Shown in pieces: positions 9,265 to 17,824 of a DNA stretch of 31,474 nucleotides. The translations under genes were made by a program, and so were the position numbers. Source of the stretch: Amoeboradix gromovi (Eukaryota; Sanchytriomycota; Sanchytriomycetes; Sanchytriales; Sanchytriaceae); assembly GCA_018985225.1 (NCBI GenBank), contig JADGIF010000035.1:1-31474 (forward strand), written 5' to 3'. Under the pieces are notes generated by a model. That model was not told where the DNA came from, did no database searches, and was given only the letters and a program-made list of their open reading frames with translations. Position 1 is the stretch's first letter; every line of letters begins with the position of its first letter.

Positions 9265-9639
9265 GGGACACCAAATATAAAAACTAGACTAACTCGTTTT
9301 TAAAGGAGGTGCACCATAGGGAGGAAATGCTATCATTAATAAAAGATCTTCTATTATACCAATTTTCTTTCATTACTTTCAATCCCCTCTTCAAAATAAA
9401 ACTAGAAGACCCTGCATCTCGTTCTCTTGGCCATAACTTTATTAGTAAAGGTCTCTATTTATGTGCAAGACAGTTCTTTCTGGATAGTTCTTAAATGAAA
9501 ATATACCCTATTATGAATACTCGTCAACTCCGCAACTAGCTGAATGTCCACTCGCCTCTTAAACCCATAAAATTAATAAAGCTGAAATAATGTTCAAGTT
9601 GCTACAGAAAGTTAGTCCAGTTTTTATATTTGATGTCTC
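9265..9639 (+). mobile_element. MITE-like TIR element, copy 3
   Basis: Starts GGGACACCAAATATAAAAAC and ends TTTTTATATTTGATGTCTC, with one change in the terminal GTCCC. It has the same internal block as copy 1 (about 9420-9520) and lacks the palindrome-containing block of copies 4 and 5, so at least two subfamilies exist. It ends 6 nt beyond the DBR1 stop codon (which is on the minus strand). A 61-codon frame inside it looks non-coding. Confidence 0.8.
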
Positions 9640-9645
9640 AACTGT

Positions 9646-10530
9646 TTATTTTAATAAAACTTGTAGCTCCTCAGAATACTCGTCATTTTCAATCTCAATC
9701 AATTCAAGAAAATCCAACCGGTCACCTTTTGGTTTATCTAAAGCAATGAACGTGGTATAACTAGGATGATTCAAGACGTTGGGATCTTTGAATTCTGTGC
9801 TGCTTTTTTGGAGTCCTAGGATACCAACCTGGCAAGTAAATTTATAATGCATATGACTAGAAACCCAAAACTTTGGATTAAACGATTGCAATAGTTTAAA
9901 CGCGTATGGGTTTCCCAGTTCAGAATTTTCAATATCACGCTTAAACCAAGGACGGTCTTTAAATATTTTTTTGGTATTACCATAATATGCGATACCACCG
10001 GGCCAGTCATGGCTCAGACAAATATCTACTTTTTCAGAAAAGCTGTTCAATTTTTCATACTCAGTTCTTCGGCAATGATATATACTTCTTTTACTGCCTT
10101 CAGACAACGGCAGCACTTCGTTTCGAGGTTTATCAAAATTGTGATCTTTGTATATTCCTGACCAGCCAGCAATAGTAATTCCTTTTGCTTTTATAATACT
10201 GCAGTATCCCATATAATAGAAATTTGGAATCAGGAAACCTCCACTCGGATAATCCATTAGATACTCAGAGCATTCGTGGTTTCCGCCAATAGCGATAGTT
10301 AGCTTAGGAATTTTGTACTTTCCAACAAAGTAGTCACGAAAATCACCAAGTTTCTTGTATTTATCCGGAACCGCCATGCTCTCCAAGTCTTTTACGGTCC
10401 TTGCCGTTTGCAAGTCGCCAGTAAATAATATTAAATCGATTCGCCGTTTAAACTTAGATTCTAGATCCGCTATACTATTGTAAATCCTTTTCATATCGCC
10501 ATGCACGCAACCTACAACAGCGACCAACAT
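9646..10530 (-). CDS. DBR1: RNA lariat debranching enzyme
   Basis: A 294-residue metallophosphoesterase of the DBR1 type, which opens the 2'-5' branch of excised intron lariats. It starts MLVAVVGCVHGDM, with the metal-binding GC.HG motif and the Cys at position 8. The rest is typical: LILFTGDLQTARTVKDLESM, a GGNHECSEYL motif, GWSGIYK, SIYHCRRTEY, LSHDWPGGI and the SSHMHYKF histidine pair. The C-terminal DBR1 domain stops early, shortly after TTFIALDKPKGDRLDFLELIEIE. The family is usually at least 350 residues, so the end is short. A MITE lies 6 nt past the stop. The frame is open 66 nt further upstream without an ATG. AATAAA (complement of 9645-9650) overlaps the stop. Confidence 0.93.
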   Translation of the reverse strand: MLVAVVGCVHGDMKRIYNSIADLESKFKRRIDLILFTGDLQTARTVKDLESMAVPDKYKKLGDFRDYFVGKYKIPKLTIAIGGNHECSEYLMDYPSGGFLIPNFYYMGYCSIIKAKGITIAGWSGIYKDHNFDKPRNEVLPLSEGSKRSIYHCRRTEYEKLNSFSEKVDICLSHDWPGGIAYYGNTKKIFKDRPWFKRDIENSELGNPYAFKLLQSFNPKFWVSSHMHYKFTCQVGILGLQKSSTEFKDPNVLNHPSYTTFIALDKPKGDRLDFLELIEIENDEYSEELQVLLK

Positions 10531-10755
10531 AATATTACCCCTAACAGGAGGGATCAATAAAAGAGACTCAAGTCTTTTACGGAACAAAATCAACAAGAGA
10601 GACTAACTTACCGATTCAAATAACTAAATTAGACCTAGCCAAGTTGAAATGTCCCATATTTGACATCTCAATCTACTTCTGATATGCGCTGCTTTGGTTT
10701 TGCTCACTTGGTAGACTTTTCAACGAACCTAGTGACAAGAAGCGAGCTCATTTAA

Positions 10756-12285
10756 CTACGCAAATTTATTATGATAGGGATGCAGAGTTTCTTTAGAATA
10801 TCCATCTACCTTGATCATTTTTCTATGTTTATGCATCTTTGCAACTAAATGAAAATCAGACATGTTAATCATCTTTATATTCGAAGTGCTACCTAATGCT
10901 TTTGTTTCCTTCTTCATAGATACAGTAACAGGCGTTATTTTGGTCTCTCGGCTTCCTTTATCACTACCAAGAGTAACGTTCTCTGACTTATCCAAAATCT
11001 GCGAAGACACTTCTATTTTCTGTTTTTTTAAAGTCTGCGGTTCCATAGCCATATCTTCTTTTTCGACTAAGACTTTCTCTCTCTCCATTTGCCTTTTTCT
11101 TTGTAATCTTTTCTGAATCTCCTCTTGGGATATTCCAAACGTTTGAGTTAGGCTTGAAGTCTCACCAGGTTTGTGCAGTTTAAGCGACTCATTGAACGCT
11201 TTTTGCGTATCCATGAATGATCTGTTTATTTGCGGGTGTACTTGAGAGTACTGAAGCGTATTTTTTACGTTATCAATTTCAGGTAAGTCTAGTATTGGTA
11301 GGCTGGGTTCAAATTCATGTATCTGATTATAGGACTGCGTCTGTATTTCAGATGTTTGATCGCACGCTTTTGTTTTATTACTAGATTGTTGCATGAAGAA
11401 ACTTAGAAAATCAGTTCCCGCCTGGTATGTAGGTTCGGATACTAATTCAGTTCGTGGGGTTGGATCGATAGCACTCTCAAAGCCACCATTGATGATCCTA
11501 AGGTATAATTCATCAAATGTTATTACTGCTGAAGTGCATATATCATTCGATATAGGTAGAATAGTTTTATTTGGATATCTACATTCAAATGATTTGAAAT
11601 CATAGATAGAATCTTCGGATTCATGTAGCTTCACGTCAAATTGTTTGGCTAAAGTACTTAGTATTCTCAAATCCATATCACTTAACGAAACGGCAAGAAA
11701 GACGAATTCTGCTAAATTGGCTTTGTGGATGTCTATATCGGGGTATATAACTGCCTTTTCAATCAGCTCCTCTAGAATATTACTTTCTCTACCACTAGTA
11801 AAGTCCTTTAAATTGAATGCTTCTTTAGACATGTCCTGTATGATATTTCTAAGTTTTACAATATCTAATACGGGCTTGGAGACTTTTATACCAAGTAACA
11901 GCATAAGATCATACTTATGTTTTGTTATATATTTAGATTCTTCAATTGACGTGGATACCCAATTCCATTGGTCATAAATGGATTCGCCAAAGTACTCTGG
12001 ATTGTATATTTTGATTCTGAAGTACGCCAGCTTATTGAAGCACAGTTTATCACCATCAACAACTTTGCAGTGCTTTCTGCGTGGTTTATCATTTAATAAG
12101 CACGATTTCATAGAGACATGACCACCATCTTCTCGGTATTCTATTGAAATTTCATTTTCTAAGCCAATTTGCGATTTGGAAGACATTTTGCCAGAATTTA
12201 GGATTCCTTTTTTAAGCAATAAAGTCTCATTCTTTCTCATAAAAAAGCACATGTTAAATTCTTCATAACCAACAAGAAACAGCAT
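10756..12285 (-). CDS. FHA/BRCT-like protein resembling Nbs1/Xrs2
   Basis: A 509-residue protein, tentatively the Nbs1/Xrs2 subunit of the Mre11-Rad50 complex. Visible: an FHA-like beta-rich start (about 1-95) with SSKSQIGLENEISIEY and KVVDGDKLCF, then a BRCT-like part with WNWVSTSIEESKYITKHKYD and a possible second BRCT around 195-265. A long polar, Gln/Ser-rich linker follows (270-460). The basic end SDFHLVAKMHKHRKMIKVDG could be the Mre11-binding motif. The FHA signature residues are weak, so this rests on overall architecture and a few aligned segments. AATAAA here lies inside the coding end (complement of 10765-10770), 6 nt before the stop. Confidence 0.42.
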   Translation of the reverse strand: MLFLVGYEEFNMCFFMRKNETLLLKKGILNSGKMSSKSQIGLENEISIEYREDGGHVSMKSCLLNDKPRRKHCKVVDGDKLCFNKLAYFRIKIYNPEYFGESIYDQWNWVSTSIEESKYITKHKYDLMLLLGIKVSKPVLDIVKLRNIIQDMSKEAFNLKDFTSGRESNILEELIEKAVIYPDIDIHKANLAEFVFLAVSLSDMDLRILSTLAKQFDVKLHESEDSIYDFKSFECRYPNKTILPISNDICTSAVITFDELYLRIINGGFESAIDPTPRTELVSEPTYQAGTDFLSFFMQQSSNKTKACDQTSEIQTQSYNQIHEFEPSLPILDLPEIDNVKNTLQYSQVHPQINRSFMDTQKAFNESLKLHKPGETSSLTQTFGISQEEIQKRLQRKRQMEREKVLVEKEDMAMEPQTLKKQKIEVSSQILDKSENVTLGSDKGSRETKITPVTVSMKKETKALGSTSNIKMINMSDFHLVAKMHKHRKMIKVDGYSKETLHPYHNKFA

Positions 12286-12355
12286 TGTGACAAGGACCCC
12301 AATGTTTAGCAGAATTTAAAATAAGATAGTTTTCATGCTATAATTGTTTATTAGT

Positions 12356-13816
12356 TCAAGCCTCCATGTTGTTTTTCATCTTTTTCAACTCTGCATTTTT
12401 GAACATTGTAGACCACAAGAATCCTAGACAAAAGAACATCAAAAAAAACACAATGAAAACGGAATAAACGTATTCAATACCAGATATTCTTCCAATTTGA
12501 CTTCCAAAAATGTTTAGTATAGCTGTATTACTTGCATATAAATCAAACGCTTTTGTGCAGAACTGTACTACACCAATCGAAGTTAATAAAATTAGCCCAA
12601 TATTAAATATCAAAGAATTCATATAGGTTGCACCTATTTTCAGCGGATGGACAGATATAAAAAGAACTCTCATTCCCAATTTTGAATTTCCTTTCATGAC
12701 ACACATTAAGAGCCAGAATGAAAACAGACCGTAGAAAAATGTTCCCAGGAAAGGAATATCATTTTGGTCGAAGGATATGAAGAAATCATTAAGGAACGGC
12801 GATAGAGGAGGGAAATTCCAGTAGCTTGGAAGTAAATAAAAACAGCAATGAAGAACCCACATAAACGAGAGTAATGACCCAATAATCCCCACCAGAAATT
12901 TTGTATACCCTAATAATGCATTTCCACCAAAATTTCTATATGAAATTTCATTTCTTTTATACGTGTTTTCTAAATTCATCACTTCTCGTCTAAACGCAGC
13001 CTCTTCAAGTTTTAATTTTCTTCTAACCTTTTGCGACATGTCTTCACGTAGGCGCTCTTGAATAGATGTTGCAGTGACTATTAGTGACATAGATTGACTT
13101 ACCATCGCAAGTTTGTTTTTAGAATAAATGTCAACTGTAATCGGCTTTGGCTTCTCTACGAAAGATGTTATCAAATCTATCGGTAAGCAAGCTAAGCCAA
13201 CACCTCCAAAGGCAGCCATGATCACCCAAGCAATTACACTGGAAATTCCAATTATGTAAACAACAAATGAGATATCTTTGTCTGCTGTGTAATTATATTT
13301 TAAGCATGTAGATTGACTACAACCAGATTGTATGTCCGCAAAATCTGCAACAGAGATCATTGGAGAGACCAACATGCTAACGTCTATTGGAGTTTTTTTG
13401 CCCCATAGCCATGCAGCTACAAAAACTAACAAAATAACAATAATTGTGGGTATGGTCCATTTCATTGCATGCCCAAGCTGGCTTCCACCACTCCCATCAT
13501 CAATCCCTTCGTACCAAAATACGCAAAATGGAATAACAGTGTAAACTAAACAGATTGATGTTAAAAAGCAGACAATTGCGATCTCTCTAATAGGCAATCC
13601 TCCATTATTTTCCTCATCTAAGCTACTATTTGCAACATCTAATGGCAGCATCAAGACATTGAAGCATGCCAATGTCATACATAAAATAAACAAAATCTTT
13701 GGAGCCCATGCAGTCCATATATCATCTGGAGACATGAAATAAACTAAGAAGTAAAACGAGGCAATAAGAATCAGTATGCATAAAAACGGAATTGTTACAA
13801 TTAATCCAATATCCAT
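12356..13816 (-). CDS. LMBR1-family multipass membrane protein (LMBD1-like)
   Basis: A 486-residue integral membrane protein with about nine hydrophobic segments: five in the first half (about 5-27, 39-57, 78-100, 119-139, 185-210), a long charged cytosolic loop with coiled-coil character (about 230-295, LREDMSQKVRRKLKLEEAAF), then four more. The block GGVGLACLPIDLI followed by FVEKPKP is a hallmark of the LMBR1 domain. Human LMBD1 (540 residues) takes part in lysosomal cobalamin export and receptor trafficking; the role here is unknown. A Cys-containing lumenal loop (SGCSQSTCLKYNYT) has a possible N-glycosylation site. AATAAA lies 3 nt after the TGA stop. The BRO1-type gene ends 37 nt upstream. 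Confidence 0.8.
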   Translation of the reverse strand: MDIGLIVTIPFLCILILIASFYFLVYFMSPDDIWTAWAPKILFILCMTLACFNVLMLPLDVANSSLDEENNGGLPIREIAIVCFLTSICLVYTVIPFCVFWYEGIDDGSGGSQLGHAMKWTIPTIIVILLVFVAAWLWGKKTPIDVSMLVSPMISVADFADIQSGCSQSTCLKYNYTADKDISFVVYIIGISSVIAWVIMAAFGGVGLACLPIDLITSFVEKPKPITVDIYSKNKLAMVSQSMSLIVTATSIQERLREDMSQKVRRKLKLEEAAFRREVMNLENTYKRNEISYRNFGGNALLGYTKFLVGIIGSLLSFMWVLHCCFYLLPSYWNFPPLSPFLNDFFISFDQNDIPFLGTFFYGLFSFWLLMCVMKGNSKLGMRVLFISVHPLKIGATYMNSLIFNIGLILLTSIGVVQFCTKAFDLYASNTAILNIFGSQIGRISGIEYVYSVFIVFFLMFFCLGFLWSTMFKNAELKKMKNNMEA

Positions 13817-13853
13817 TTTTTGAAGGCCTTTTGAAATACTTAAAAAAACAAAT

Positions 13854-15624
13854 TTACTGCTTCCTTAAACGGCTTGATCTTCTTGGTGTGATCTCTACAT
13901 TTGCAGGCTCTGAATTATTCTGCTCTTCCGAATTTAAATCGTCTTTCGAATCCACCTTGAATTTCAGTGGCATTCCTGGCTTCCATGTATCTTTCTTCAG
14001 CTGTTTTTCACTAACCATCTACATTAAATTTTACTACCTTCCATAACTCAGCAACCTCCTCTTCAACCTGAACAGCTTTTAACAAGTTCAAGGAGATCTC
14101 TTCCTGTAAAGCACATGTCTCATTCTCAGCGTCCTTGAGATGTATCTCGAAATCCACGACAAACTCTTCCAAACCTTCTAGAACTGGTAACCATTGTTCT
14201 TTAAAATACTTGTCCATTGCATCCGTCAAGTTCTTGGCAAACCCTTTACATTTAACTAAAATTGATACAAGTCCCCGTTCGTTGTCAAGATCATCTATTT
14301 TGTCGGCTATTTCTTCTCCCTTCTTCATATAGACGACCAACTGGTCAAATCTGTTATCCAGACACCTTGAAATAGAGTCTCTCAAAGACTTGACTTTTTC
14401 CAATGTATTTTGAACTTCACTTACCGAGACCTGGTTCATCATTCTCATTAACTGATCTTCATAGTTTACGGACTTGAATTTTTGATACGCTTGATAGTCT
14501 TGACCTTCAATTAAGTTCCTTTCTAAAATAGCTCTAGTACGAGCTAACAAGTTGTTCAAGTGGTATTTACGAGGATCAATCTGCTCCTTTTTTAGATCCT
14601 GAAATAGCTTTAAATTGTACAAAACATCATGTGGAAGAACAGTAGAGAACAAATTATCCACTTTCGGTAGAAAATCAATTGATATATTAGGTGATATTAT
14701 ATCCTCAGGTTCTGGTAAAGCTAATTCTGATGGCACAATTTGCAAATATATCAAATCATTGTCTTTTTTAGCACAATTTAATTTTTCGATTAAAGCTTGA
14801 TATAGCTCATTGAAAGAGTCGACATTAATCCAAGAGGTTTTTAACACACTTAGCGCATCTTCCAATCTTCTAATCTGCATTCCGTACTTATTCTGAGCCT
14901 CTAATTCCTTAGATGAATAAAATAAAGCCAGTGCTTGATAATAAGTTGTAAATTCTGCGTGGTTTGACGACTTGAAATAATTGGAAGCTTGCTGTGATAT
15001 CTTTGCAGTCAACGAAAAAGACCGGTTCTGTTCTAAAAGCTTTTCAATTGCGCAAACATTAATCCTACCTTTTAAGTAAGATAAAAATCTAGCAGTAAAA
15101 GAATTACTGGTCAGATACCTCTTTCGAAGATTGATTTTGTTAGCTTCCATTGCACAAGCAAGTGCCTTTTTCAGTACTGTTACTTCATATTCGCCAAATA
15201 GTTCCGCAGCTTTCATAAGGGCGCACATTCTCTCAAATTCTAGCTGATTAACTGAAATAATAGACCCTTCTATTTTCCAGACAAAGAAAACATCATCTAG
15301 CTTGAATTTGGATAGGTTATCTAATTGTACAATATATTCAAGGACATCATTCAAATTTTGGGATTCTCTAAGCTTCACTATTTTTGTAAAATCGTGATGA
15401 GGCACAGAAAGGTTAAGGTTTTGTAATTGGGTCATCAGAGGCTTAAGATTTAGGTGTTCTTGCTCTATAACGACCATGGAATCAAAATTTGTTTCGAACG
15501 GAGTGTTTGGATGCCTTGAATCTACATTACGGGCTGTTGAAGAAAGAGCGTTCCGAACTGGACTTGAAGGCAAAAATAAATTTTTTATCATTTTGGAATT
15601 TACTGAAAATGTAGTTTGAAACAT
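13854..15624 (-). CDS. BRO1-domain protein (Bro1/Rim20/ALIX family), two exons
   Basis: Exon 1 is 15624-14038 and exon 2 is 14018-13854, giving 583 residues; a 19-nt phase-0 intron joins AELWK to MVSEKQLKKD. The N-terminal half has the helical BRO1 pattern: FFVWKIEGS, LEFERMCALMKAAELFGEY, ISQQASNYFKSS and the TPR-like YYQALALFYSSKELEAQNKY with RRLEDALSVL. The second half is long helices like the V domain (about 320-520). The last exon adds a polar tail ending TPRRSSRLRKQ instead of the usual Pro-rich tail. The family binds ESCRT-III Snf7 in endosomal sorting or pH signalling. The second ATG (15591, MIKNLFLPSSPVRN) fits the domain start better and may be the true start, giving 572 residues. 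Confidence 0.75.
14019..14037 (-). other. 19-nt spliceosomal intron in the BRO1-domain gene
   Basis: On the coding strand GTAGTAAAATTTAATGTAG. It has the same GTA, TTAAT at positions 11-15 and TAG as the other introns. Without splicing the protein gains five residues and stops. Splicing adds a 54-residue final exon that begins with an in-frame ATG. The length and motif match make it credible even though no family motif spans the junction. Confidence 0.8.
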
Positions 15625-15629
15625 ATTTT

Positions 15630-16262
15630 ATGTTCACACTATCTCAACTAGTTTATGACAAGTATACACAACTTGACGCATATAACGTTTTAATAATTGG
15701 GCTTGATAATTCTGGCAAATCAACTTTGATAGAGTGCGTTAAAAGCATGTTTACCAACAGAAGAGCTCTTCATACCCTAGTTCCAACTGTAGGACTAAAC
15801 ACTTTCAAATTTAGATACAAGCTTCCGCCAAATATTGATTATTGTATACCAGTTCCTGCAAAGATTCATTTGACATTCTGGGATCTTGGTGGACAAACAG
15901 AGTTACAGCAGCTCTGGTCTACTTATTATCCAGATTCGCATGCAATTCTTTACTTAATTGATTCGACTGACCATCAAAGACTCAAGAGTAATGTGCAAAT
16001 ATTGAAGAATGTTTTGTTAAATCAGGATGCTGACGTACCTCTGCTGCTACTCGCTAATAAGCAAGACTCGGAGCAGGCTTTGCCAATCCACCAAATAAAA
16101 GAGATTGTTCAGAATCCGTTGGCAGAATACCTTGATGTCAAGGAAGCCCAAACACTTGGAGTATCTGCTCTTCAAGGTGATGGGGTCCGAGAAGCTCTTA
16201 GCTGGGTAGTAAATAGAATGCAGCTTAACAAAGGAAATCGCCCACCCAATAGTTCAAAGTAA
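15630..16262 (+). CDS. ARF-related small GTPase, ARFRP1/yeast Arl3 type
   Basis: A 210-residue ARF-family GTPase. P-loop GLDNSGKST (24-32), switch I Thr in VPTVGLNTF (Thr53), switch II WDLGGQ (84-89), NKQD (143-146) and a G5-like SAL. It lacks the Gly2 needed for myristoylation and starts Met-Phe, as yeast Arl3 does, whose acetylated N-terminus directs it to Sys1 at the trans-Golgi. The insert after switch I (YKLPPNIDYCIPVPAK) also fits ARFRP1/Arl3. This supports the start at 15630. That ATG is only 5 nt from the divergent upstream ATG of the BRO1-type gene. AATAAA comes only at 16318-16323, a longer 3' UTR than its neighbours. Confidence 0.9.
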   Translation: MFTLSQLVYDKYTQLDAYNVLIIGLDNSGKSTLIECVKSMFTNRRALHTLVPTVGLNTFKFRYKLPPNIDYCIPVPAKIHLTFWDLGGQTELQQLWSTYYPDSHAILYLIDSTDHQRLKSNVQILKNVLLNQDADVPLLLLANKQDSEQALPIHQIKEIVQNPLAEYLDVKEAQTLGVSALQGDGVREALSWVVNRMQLNKGNRPPNSSK

Positions 16263-16394
16263 ACTAAGTAAATAATTCGTAATTAAATTTTCCTTCCAAG
16301 CAGTATTAGCTCAAATTAATAAACCGGTTATCGTTATAGCATGAATTTACAGTTCCAGCATTTCATCTTCGCCATAACATCTAACAGAATACGT

Positions 16395-16590
16395 GAGAAT
16401 TCTATTTTCTGACACAGCTAGTGTCCCAAATTATCTCAGTCAGAAGAGTCAGAGCTAAGAGGTCACCAGGCGATATAGGTGACATTCTGATATGGCGGAA
16501 AGGTAAAATCATCTTCCAAAGAAAGAGGAAGATGTTGGTGGAATGCAAAGAGGTACTTACTCGTCTAACGTGCACAAGGTGTGCAGCTTG
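16395..16590. ncRNA. Run of four hairpins in a 1-kb spacer; possible structured RNA
   Basis: Four perfect stems follow one another: GACAC/GTGTC (16411-16415/16421-16425), GTCACC/GGTGAC (16462-16467/16478-16483), CATCTTCC/GGAAGATG (16510-16517/16527-16534) and TGCAC/GTGCA (16571-16575/16581-16585). The 8-bp stem is unlikely by chance; the 5-bp ones are not. The strand is undecided. A minus-strand frame across it (94 codons) has only a TTG start and no homology I recognise. The rest of 16263-16900 shows nothing else I can name. Confidence 0.3.
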
Positions 16591-16925
16591 AATAAATGCA
16601 ATTTGGACACATAAAAACATACATGTACAAGCTCCAATTTTCCAGTAGATAGAATCCAGAACGTGTAATAGATCCCAGATACTCAACAGCTTTAATTGAC
16701 AAACTCCAGAAAGCCAAGTATATAGTCTAGATTAATTCTTCTGTTTGCGTTTAGTACGTAGTACTCGTTAAGGCAAGAATATCTTATAAAGAAACAGGCA
16801 CACGTTGCCCATATTCAAAGAACGTAAAAACTCGAAATAAGCCGACAAGTTTACATTTAACTACCAGTTATTTTTATCAACAACGCCTACGTTAAATGTG
16901 AAGAATTCGAAAATCATGAAGATTT

Positions 16926-17130
16926 CAAACCCCACACTTCACAAGTGTAGACAACTTGGGGAGATACCATTTGAGCATGTTCTTGCCTACATTATTTTGA
17001 AGTACCTGGATTGATATCTCTATGGTCTTGGTGACCGCATTGCTGACAATTGACGCAACGATGGAATCCTTTCATAACGCTTGCAGCTACTACAAGTGTT
17101 GGACACATCATATTATTTTTGAATGGTCAC
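16926..17130 (-). pseudogene. Decayed Fanzor/TnpB-like relic 3 (zinc-finger end)
   Basis: On the minus strand one frame reads YDVSNTCSSCKRYE (around 17110-17070), the first C..C pair of a TnpB-type zinc finger. A second frame over nearly the same place reads MKGFHRCVNCQQCGHQDHRD and INPG (about 17070-17005), the second pair and the 'H.DHRDIN' end. A third frame gives VGKNMLKWYLPKLSTLVKCG (16990-16931), like the segment just after. The frame changes mean it is dead. Of the three relics this is the closest to a classic CGH.HRDIN ending. Confidence 0.6.
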
Positions 17131-17268
17131 AACTCTAATGAACTGAGTTCTTTTCATTTCGCATATTCTGATGGGAAAAAATTGCTCCAAGTCGTAGATC
17201 TGCAAAGTGTTGAATGGCGACAAAATACCAGTACCAATAAAAAGAAGTCCTATGATATTGAGAGTTGT

Positions 17269-17742
17269 TTATTTTTTGTCTTGTTCACTTTCACGCCAAC
17301 GGTCTTCAAGGGCATCCAACCAAATATCTGATTCTGTTTCACTCTCTTTATCTTCTATAGCGGGTTGCATATGAGAAGACAAGGATGCGCTATGTATTTT
17401 GGAGTTCCTTCGAGTTGAAGAAGAGAATGGCTTGCTATTTAATATAAAAAGTTGACTTAGGCTGCTATCAAGAACACTTTTTTTTGATGGTTTTTCTACT
17501 TGCAAATCAAAACTAGAGTTCTTGCTAGAACTTGGTATCCTAGATCCCTTTCGAAATATGCTACTAAGTGATGACTTGACACTTACTTGCTTTTTCATCA
17601 TTGCAATTGGAACCCAAATTTCTTCTGTTTCTTCTATTCTTTGACCATTGTCTTTTTGATCTAAAGAGTCAAATCTATCTTCTGGTTTAATATTATACTG
17701 CTCGTTCAAAATGTGAAGAAGCAATCGACCGTGATTTTTCAT
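17269..17742 (-). CDS. Small Ser/Lys-rich protein of unknown function
   Basis: Not recognised. A 157-residue frame from the first ATG (17742) that stays open 27 nt further upstream without an ATG. A short N-terminal helix (MKNHGRLLLHILNEQYNIKP) is followed by a Ser/Lys-rich, probably disordered middle with RKGSRIPSSSKNSS and STRRNSKIHSASLS (possible phosphorylation sites). The end is acidic, with ESETESDIWLDALEDRW. The only sign that it is a gene, beyond its length and gene-like composition, is AATAAA (complement of 17268-17273) overlapping its stop, as in neighbouring real genes. It lies 82 nt downstream of RRP3 on the same strand. Confidence 0.55.
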   Translation of the reverse strand: MKNHGRLLLHILNEQYNIKPEDRFDSLDQKDNGQRIEETEEIWVPIAMMKKQVSVKSSLSSIFRKGSRIPSSSKNSSFDLQVEKPSKKSVLDSSLSQLFILNSKPFSSSTRRNSKIHSASLSSHMQPAIEDKESETESDIWLDALEDRWRESEQDKK

Positions 17743-17824
17743 CCTTTCGGCCAAAGTGGAGTATCTCAAAATTTACTAGTTACATGGACTCTGAAAGCAA
17801 TGAGAGATAAAACTATAAATAAAT

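Noticed and set aside
9309-9494. 61-codon frame inside MITE copy 3
   Set aside because: It is not preserved in the other copies, so it is not a transposon protein.
9642-9660. A 19-nt GT...AG stretch at the 3' end of DBR1 (coding strand GTTTTATTAAAATAAACAG)
   Set aside because: It starts GTT instead of GTA, ends CAG, has no YTAAY at positions 11-15, and splicing would run straight into the MITE.
16460-16472. TGGTGACCTC on the minus strand, as in SRP RNA
   Set aside because: Ten matching bases only; the conserved helix 8 GGAA-type loop region was not found around it.
16402-16686. 94-codon minus-strand frame in the spacer
   Set aside because: It starts with TTG, has no ATG near its beginning and no recognisable similarity. 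The hairpins in the same place are a better signal.
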